From Rhabdophis nuchalis (lineage: Eukaryota > Chordata > Lepidosauria > Squamata > Natricidae): a DNA stretch of 64,000 bases. The notes beneath the pieces are model-generated. The model searched no databases and was not told the origin of the DNA. It saw only the letters and a program-made list of their open reading frames with translations. The translations under genes and the position numbers were made by a program. This document shows, piece by piece, positions 56,148 through 64,000 of the stretch; within the stretch, counting starts at the first letter, position 1, and the number at the start of each line of letters is the position of its first letter. Location: positions 19,816,119-19,880,118 of the forward strand of contig CM077648.1 in assembly GCA_039707465.1 (NCBI GenBank). The letters are read 5' to 3'.

Positions 56148-58245
56148 TGTTTAGAAAACAGCAAAGATGTTTTCATCAAGGACAGAATAGTGAGACCGGT
56201 AACAAATTATGCATTTCCATCTCCCTTTCCCTCCCTTTTTGGAATAAAGTAAATTACATTCTACATGGTATTACATGGGAACAAGGCAGTAATTTAAGAG
56301 CGTTGTTGTCACTGATTGATTGAACTCCCATTTCAATTCTTGTCTGGTTTTTTTAGCAGCCTTTATTATGCTTTTTGTGTGTTTTATGAAGATATTTTTC
56401 CTTAGTACTGGTTGTCCGATCATTGAAATGTCTGTTCTAGTGCAACTCCTTCTTCTTGGCCACCATATGGATTGGTGTTTTGCAATGATTTGAGCAGCAA
56501 GATCCCAAATTTTCTGTCCAATCTGAAAGACTCCCCCAAGGAAAATATAAGAATACCAGCCCACCATTAATTGCTCTAAAGACTATCCTTTAATTTACTT
56601 AACTCTAGTAGATGATGAAATTTTAATGTGCTCCTTTGAGCACCCAATATTTGTGCATTTTTGCAAGGCATACAACCTTTGGCCTTGGCATGACATGTCA
56701 ACACCCCCCCCCCCGCCCCCAAATTCTGAGTTCATGGAACAAATGGTCTGATTTGTGAATTGTGGTTTGCAAAGCAGTTAACATCTTGAAATATGTATAT
56801 TTTCAATGCCTTTGTATGTGTCATTCTCTGCAGTTGCCCTCTTGAGGTCGAGGCACAAATGTGAATGTGAACAAGCTGTGTTATAATCCTGGAAAACCCA
56901 AACCGCTTTCCCACAAACAAGGGAAACCGAAAACGCTTTGACTAAATGAAAAGACACACATGGTTTTGTTTTCACTTGCTTATAAATATAATTTATAACC
57001 TGTTTAAAAATTATTTCTTACACTTTGTACATGTCAGGCTGACAGCATAAATGCAGGCATTTACAAACAGAGGGCTGAAGGAAAAAGGGAGAAGGGGACA
57101 GAGGCACACTCTGAACTAGTAAACTACACCTCCACTGTACAGCAATACAAAGAATGCAATGGCTAGCACTTTGCTCTGTTAGTCATAGTAATTCTTTAGA
57201 AAAAGAATTGCATAGAAGATACAGCAATAAGGGAGATCAAAATCAAACCACACCCATTCCCTTAAACTGGCTCAACAAAACAAATGCAAGACCAGCATCT
57301 ACTCCTAGCAGAAACCTAAAGCAAATATTCTGGCGGTTCAGCTGCGAGATGTGAAAAGTTAAGAAACAAGATTCTCGTCCCAAATTGTACCTTGAAGCAC
57401 GCCGTTTCCTCTTCCCTTCTCCTGCTTTTTAGCAGGGATGTCTTATAGCCCAGGTTTAAACCAGCATCAAGTGTCTGCTTTCATTCTGTTACTGCTCAGT
57501 AGTAGATGAAAAGAGCATCTCAGTAAGAAGTAGATGCTCTACTATCAGCCCCAAGAGAATCATATTTCTTACCAATGATTATGTTCAGTGCCCGCTCACA
57601 GAATGAGGGGTTAGGAGGTGATGTATTGTGGTAGTGATGGTTATTATTTTAGAAGGGATAATCAGCAAAGGCCACAAAGGGGGAATAAAAATGAACATCA
57701 GGCATTTTTTTTTTTTTGCTTCACCTTGCCTACTTCATTTGGTTATTATTTCTTCATTTTTTTTGTTCCTTCTGGGTTTATTTTAGTTTGTTTGTTGAAA
57801 CGCACATATGGAAACCAACATGCCCTACAAGCTCAACTAAACTTTTCCAGCCCAGCAAAGGCATTTATCTGAATCCCAGCAGGCCCAAATGGAACTGCCA
57901 AAGAAGTAAAATTTTAATTAAAATCAAAACGATCAGATAAGGACACCATAAAGATCATAACCTTATCCAACGGAGCTTACATCAATCACACAATTTGTAC
58001 TTTATAAAAAGAAGATAAGAAAAGAGGGAGTGGAGGAATTAATATATTTGTCAGTCAAAATCAATACTAAAACCACAATATACATTTTCACTTGTCACAG
58101 AGGGTTGAATTCACTTTTTCCGGTAAGATACATCCGGCTGCCTTGATCTTTTTCAAAGACACAGTTAAGAGGATTGAGCTGTAATAGCAGCGAAGTCACA
58201 AACTGCCACATTTTAAAAATATATTCATAAAGAAACAGCCTAGTA

Positions 58246-58351
58246 CAGGGGTCTGCAAAGCCGGCTCTTTTAAGACTGGTGGACTTCAACTCCCAGAATT
58301 CTGGGAGTTGAAGTTCACCAGTCTTAAAAGAGCTGACTTTGCAGACCCCTG
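58246..58351. mobile_element. Foldback hAT MITE, perfect 8-bp duplication
   Basis: 106 bp, caggggtctgcaaagccggc to ctttgcagacccctg, with gcctagta on both sides (58238-58245 and 58352-58359). The arms meet at cccagaattctggg with no spacer, so it is an almost pure palindrome. Confidence 0.92.
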
Positions 58352-59779
58352 GCCTAGTATATTGTGATCAGATCAGAGTAAAGCTCAAAGTCTAACCAAC
58401 AATGCAAAGTGTAATACTGTTTCCCTCCCCCCCCCCCACTTTAGATAGTCTGAACCACTGATCTTCATCTGGCTTTGAGTGAGGCCTATTGAATCAAATA
58501 AGGAATAAAGCCCATGAGGAGCAACTTTCAGCCATAAAAATTGGTGGTTTTGTATGGACGTAACAACTTCCATTTGTCTAAAAAGCTATCCAACTAATTT
58601 AATAGGGGGAAATTGGCCACACATTCAAAATATGCCTGTGCTGTCACTACTTGAATCACAAGGAACAACTATGGGGAGTACCTGAAGATCAAGGGAGGAA
58701 AATTATTCATCCCACACACACACACAATGATCTTGTATGAATGACCCTGTGCCTTTATGATTTTATGCCCTTTCATCCTTGCTAAAGACGGATGTATTGA
58801 ATGGATGCTACAATCACCAACACTGCTGCTATTCCGACTTTAGTATTCCATTTTGGAGGTGAGTTTACGTTCCATGAAAACAATCCAATTTCAACCTTGC
58901 CCTGAGTTTTTAGGACTAGGCTACTTCTGTCCAAAAAGAAAGATCAAAAGTGTCTTCCACTCATCATTATTCCACAAACCAAAAGCCACAGGCCTCAAAA
59001 GGGAATTGACACTGACAAAGGGCTACAGATGCAGAACATAAAAATCAGCAGGCTTGCTTCAAGGTTTCACGTTATGTTGTGTGATGGACACAACTCTTAT
59101 CCAAACTTCTACCATAGGCTTCTAATCCTGTCCTGGATTTATCTACTCAAATAATTGCTTGCAATGCTGTTCTGTATAATGTGATCAGTTACAGCACTGC
59201 TTGTCTTCTAAATACATTACTCAGACTGGGCATATATTTGCCTGATCAGAGTGATATCTTCATCCACACAATGTAATATACTGAAGAAAGATAAGTAGGT
59301 AATTCAGCCTGCCAGCAAACAAGCTATGTTCCTACTGGGCTAGATTTCTTAAAGCCACTGTGAAGCACAGGTAGCAATTACCTTCAAGAAAGATATATCG
59401 ATTATGTTTCCCATCCAGAGATGCTGGTCATGATATTGAGGATCAGAGAAAGAAATCCTAAAAAATTTGTGAAAGTCAAATGGAAAGTCTGCTTACCCTA
59501 AATCTAAGCAGAAAAAGAATGTATTTTCTACAAAATTCTTGAAAGTTTTACATTTATTGCTGCTGATTGATAAAAAATCACTCCCATGATTAATGGAATA
59601 GTATACTTAAAATTTCATACCACTGTTGATGAGTCAAAGGATTATTTATTTCTGTTATTTGTCCAATAAGATGGACAATGAGATGTCAGACAAGGAATTG
59701 AGCTACTGGCATGCTTAGAGTTTTTTAATGGGAGCACAATTCAGTCCCCCTCGTCCTCCAGGTGGCCTTAACGTCTCAC

Positions 59780-59965
59780 TAAAATAATGCAAATGACCAG
59801 CTATCTGCAAGGTGTATAAATCCTTCCATTCCCCACCATTCAGTCAGAGCTGAAGAAGCTTCTTGGATGAGAAGCAAAGTGTCTTTAAAGAAAAACCAGT
59901 TGCCTCTTGAAAATGCAACTTTGGGACAACCATGACCTGGATGACTGACAACTCTCCCAAGACAA
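59780..59965 (+). mobile_element. Possible Penelope-like terminal fragment
   Basis: Shares aaatgaccagctatctgcaa and gtataaatccttcc with 42590-42630, and cagagctgaagaagcttctt then ggatgagaagcaaagtgtct with 41339 and 42648. The class call is tentative. Confidence 0.45.
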
Positions 59966-60348
59966 CTCAGTTTTTTAGCCATTGCACTCCACAATGCATA
60001 AATAATCATTGAAATATGTTTCTGCGTGTTTACTACAAAAACAATAGCTCATAGGGAAAGGTAATGATGGATAGGGGAAAGATGTAGGCCCAACTAAGAG
60101 ATGTTCATGGGGACGATGGTTCCGGTATCTGTGAAACTAGTTCACAACAGAAATTTTAAACATTATCTCAGTATTTGCACAGTCACTCCATGGATTGGGT
60201 CAGACAATATGCTCAATGTGGATAGTGAATTGAATCACAACTTACACACTTGCTAGAATACAGGCTGAGTTCAAGGAACATACTGGATATAGTCTAACAT
60301 ATTCAAACTTAGTATGTTACATGAATGCAGCAGCTAAATCTTTTAACT

Positions 60349-60462
60349 CAGGGGTCTCCAACCTTTGCAACTTTAGGTCTGAAGGACTTCAGCTCCCAGA
60401 CTTCTCCGACCAGCTTAGCTGAAGTCCTTCAGACTTAAAGTTGCAAAGGTTGGAGACCCCTG
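60349..60462. mobile_element. Foldback hAT MITE
   Basis: 114 bp, caggggtctccaacctttgc to aaaggttggagacccctg. The duplications ttttaact (60341-60348) and ttttcact (60463-60470) agree at 7 of 8. One arm is shortened. Confidence 0.82.
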
Positions 60463-62389
60463 TTTTCACTGATCTAGATAAGTGCCCTGTGCAAACCAAG
60501 TCCGTACATCTATATGCGAGATTTCCCCTTATTCAAGACTGAACTGAGATATGTATGTTTTCCTCCGTTCAAGCAGTGAATGCAAAGCTGCACAATTATC
60601 TCTTGATCATAATCCAAATGTAACATCCAATTCAATGAATTGTGCAGAAATGCATTATATTATTTCTGCACCAGCCAAAAAAGGAAGTTACTGCTAAACA
60701 AATCCAGTAATGTTTGAGAATGAGCTAAGTTCATACATTCTAGCAATATGAATATTATAATTCACTTCATATGAATATTTTGAGAATCACGTTCTCAAAA
60801 AAAGAATAAAAAGAAATAATAATAGAAAAACATAAACCAAAAAACAAACAAACCATCAAACACCCTTAAATGCTTTTTCATTATAGAACTTTAAAAAAAA
60901 CAGAGAAAAACTAAAATGTTTTAAATATATTTAGTTACCTTTATATAACTGTATAGGTATAGTATTTATATATTTTACTTCTATCTCTAGCATTTGATAT
61001 ATCACTGTGAGGACCTGTATGCACAATACCTATATATTGTGTATACCTGTATGCACAACAGACACATCTGCAGAATTCTACAAAGGCGAGAAAACTTACT
61101 AATTCCTTTAGTCTCTAGAACCTTAAGTGGGAAGTTGTAGCAGATAGTACTGATTTTTTTCCTATAGGTCTTAAATAACATATGCATCTCATAAATGCCA
61201 TTTTGAAGACCTTACTACTAGAGCTCAATATAGTTTTAAAAAAATATCAAGGATAAACAAAATTACATTCAATGCTTAGACAAAAACTGGCTTTGGAGAT
61301 TTCTAAAATGCATTTAGATGGTGTACTACGCCACTAGATGGCAGTAGGCTCAAGCATATTCAAACTTAGAATCTGTTTTCCCTTCTAAAACTCCACCATT
61401 CTTTTTGCTTCCCCAAACTTCACTTTTTCAGGAATGTTTCCTATTGAAATCCGAAGTGTGTGTCACGCTGCATCTTGGGGATTAACTCTATGTACTTTAA
61501 ACTGCAGGGCACCTGAAGGTTATTTGGTCACACTCATCTACTGCACAAGCCTTACTTCAGGAATAATCTGTGTTTCTTTTCCATAACTGCTTTACCTTGA
61601 CTTAAAAACCTTTGATCAATATCAAACAGCTATGACAGTAGGTGTATTTCCTAGTTTGCTGTGCATTGATGGACTGTAAGTCCACACCACCTAAATACAC
61701 ACTCATCCCTATAATCATGGACTTTCTGTACACACTTCAGCCAGACCCATTTTTCAAGATGGTCTGAAAAGGGCTATGTTTAAGTAGGAATTCATGCCCA
61801 CCTTCTCTTTTCTTAATTTACAAATAGTGTGTCTATGCATGTGTATAGTTGCTATTCATTGCATCCATTGCATCTAAAGCTGACAGCAGAAAATGACTTT
61901 TCAGACACTGTACCATGATAAAGGTTTGTATGGTATTGCCATTTTAAAAAATATATATTTTAAAAATAAAAATGGAAAAACATAGATGATCTTGAGAGAA
62001 TTTATTTAAAATGTTAGTTAGTTTTATTTTTTATTTGAGGTTTCAGCTAATAGGCACCATCTTGCCAATTGTAAATAATGGTCCAATTAAAAAAAAAAAA
62101 ATAGACCAGATAATGAAGGTATTTGTGTATGTTTTAAAATGATGCTTTCCCTTTTAATAATCTTTCTGGTTTCTTAGATGCAATTTCTAGGCACAGAGCA
62201 AAAAACCATCAGCCTTCTTTAGATATCCATTTTTCTCTCTGTCATCTGTATGTTATCAGGCCTACCTCATTTCAACAATAGCTATCTTTTTTTTTTTGTA
62301 TGGGTACTTTAAAAAAAATCACATAGATCATTTATTAGTGAATATGTTTGACAGGATTATTAGACAGTGATAGGAAAACTGAAACTACT

Positions 62390-62614
62390 GTGTTTCCCCG
62401 AAAATAAGACAGAGATAGACATTTTCTTTTGACCTCTGAAATAAGCACTTGACCTTATTTTTGGAAGGTCTTATTATTTTTGAGGTGCAGGAGGCGGCCA
62501 GCGTGGTCAGCTGATGGCTGCTGTTGTGTTGTTTGAGGAGGGCTTAGTTTAGCGCATACGCTCAAAAACCCGATTGGGCTTATTATCCAGGGAGGTCTTA
62601 TTTTCAGGGAAACA
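62390..62614. mobile_element. MITE, 'gtttccctgaaaataagac' family
   Basis: The left end gtgtttccccgaaaataaga and right end gtcttattttcagggaaaca. The interior matches 21034-21247 (gtcagctgatggctgctg, cgattgggcttattatccag). Confidence 0.82.
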
Positions 62615-62625
62615 GTGTGGATAGA

Positions 62626-62790
62626 TGACAGAAATAGCGAGACAGACAGATAGAAAGACAGATTTCGGATAGAGATGGATGATGGATAGAGATAGATGCT
62701 AGATAGATATAGACAGAGATAGAGGATAGAGATAGGTGGTAGATGGATGGATGGATAGATAGGCAGAATATAGATAGATGGATAAATATA
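62626..62790. repeat. Degenerate GATA/GACA-rich tract
   Basis: Mixed gata, gaca, gatg and agag units. A minus-strand frame through it encodes Ser/Ile/Leu repeats and is not a gene. It directly follows the MITE at 62390-62614. Confidence 0.85.
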
Positions 62791-64000
62791 GATGAGAGAA
62801 AAGAGAAGAGAGAGAGAAAGACAGAGACAGATGTGTGAAAGGGAGCATTAGGAGTGACATCATCTAAATTCAATGATTGTTGAAAAGTCAGAACTGGACT
62901 AAACACAAGAATCCAAATCAAAAGTTACTTTTAAACCCAACTACGACGTTCCATGACCAAATGCTAACTACCCTTTCAAAACAAAATCCACATTTAACTT
63001 GGATCAAAACCTGTTCACTGCTTCTGATTACCGAAAGACGAATGTCTGTGTTTGCTAGCAGAATGTTTTATGAATGGTGCTCTGTGTTTAATAAAAGCAT
63101 AGTGACTGGGTGGATAATAAAACTCTGTGGAAATGTCAAAATGAAGAAAAGGTCAGGCAAAATTCACCTTCCCCTGCTATTTCCATGGTTACTTTTAGAA
63201 ATGCAGATTTGAGAAGCTTCACGGGAAATATTACGAGCACATACGAACAGTATACAGAATCTTAAGCAAGTGAAGATGGTGAAATAACATTTTTTTAAAA
63301 GATGGAAAGAGAGAAAAAGGAAAGGGAAGGCTAGAACACAAATGCCACAATATTGTTTTTGTAAGAGAAAAATGTACCAAACCTGGACAACTACCAGTTT
63401 CATTTGCTCACAGGCCATCAAAACCTATCCAAGACACCACACACAAAAAACAGGACCCAAGTACTTAAAACTCAACAGATGTGTAGAGTACTCAAATAGT
63501 TAAAACTCAACAATGCGTAGATTTTTCTATTCTTAACAACAAATCTGAAACACACACATGAAATTATCATGTCCTTTTAGCTTCAAACTTTGCAATTACT
63601 TGCATGAAGTATTTTTTCGTCTTTGGATAAAAACCAGTATCCACATTTCTGTCTAAAAGAATAGCAATAAGGAGCGGTATGCATAGAACAGGTTGTTAAT
63701 ATGCAGACACAGAAAATTAATCCAGGTCCCATGGACGTTCATGAAGTTTTGATGGCTTACAGCAAAGAGAAAAGGCATCTAATATCCAAACTACTAAATA
63801 AACAGGAGTAATGTGCAGAGTTTCCTGTGAAACATCTTGTTTGTGTAAAATAATCCATCTCTAATTTAACAATTCTCTTTATCAAGATGAATGCACTGTT
63901 ACCCATCTGTAAAAGAACACTTGACAGGAGAAAGTGAATTGCATGAGAGTAATTCATGCACCAGTTCACGGAAATTGATTGGGGGTGAGGTGGGGGGCAG

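Larger units (their letters stand above)
56900..64000 (-). other. Repeat-poor region, possible UNC5C 3' UTR
   Basis: No coding exon was recognised on either strand. Interspersed repeats are few: a foldback MITE at 58246, a possible Penelope-like piece at 59780, a foldback MITE at 60349, a TIR MITE at 62390 and a GATA-rich tract. In human and chicken UNC5C lies convergently after BMPR1B with a long 3' UTR; that synteny is established knowledge and its presence here is inference. Minus-strand aataaa-type signals exist (for example tttatt on the plus strand at about 57778) but none is decisive. Confidence 0.3.

Noticed and set aside
56271..56567. A 98-codon minus-strand frame with IGQKIWDLAAQIIAKH and a Lys-rich end
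   Set aside because: I could not match it to any family. There is no splice context or neighbouring exon, so it was not called as a gene; a protein search would settle it.
62604..62921. A 105-codon minus-strand frame
   Set aside because: It is a translation of a GATA/GACA-rich simple repeat.

Overview
This is a vertebrate nuclear window, most likely from a squamate reptile and probably a snake. The evidence is the repeat content: full Sauria-type tRNA SINEs, a Bov-B LINE 3' end, CR1 LINEs with ATTGT/AATAC-type tails, L2-type LINEs, an R4/Dong-like fragment and dense hAT and TA-flanked MITEs. It is not a bacterial or viral region. Introns are long and coding DNA is about 2.4% of the window.

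The only host gene with recognisable exons is BMPR1B (BMP receptor type 1B, ALK6) on the + strand. Ten coding exons lie between 6758 and 44331: three for the ten-cysteine ligand-binding ectodomain, one for the transmembrane helix, one for the GS region and five for the kinase. Phases match at every junction, every acceptor is AG and every donor is GT. The joined product is 511 residues from the first visible residue to the stop. The initiator and signal peptide are not in the visible exons: the codon at the internal start used in human and chicken is AGG, so translation must begin in an exon that I could not find and that probably lies upstream of the window. The 3' UTR starts at 44332 and may run to about 48 kb.

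From about 48 to 56.6 kb is repeat-bearing DNA holding CR1, an older degenerate LINE and SINEs. From about 56.9 kb to the end repeats thin out. In other amniotes UNC5C lies tail to tail with BMPR1B, so this stretch may hold the UNC5C 3' UTR on the minus strand, but I see no coding exon and this is inference.

The main interest is the mobile-element record inside the introns. A complete 1,969-bp half-L1 (5' region, intact ORF1, short 3' region and A-tail, no ORF2) has a perfect 14-bp target-site duplication and sits inside an older MITE. A 5'-truncated L2 in intron 7 keeps a 502-codon open frame with a complete reverse transcriptase core. A solo LTR with 5-bp duplications sits inside a degenerate repeat. 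Foldback hAT MITEs with nearly perfect hairpins and 8-bp duplications recur through the window. SINE types with Sauria/Bov-B, CR1 and RTE-type tails occur together.
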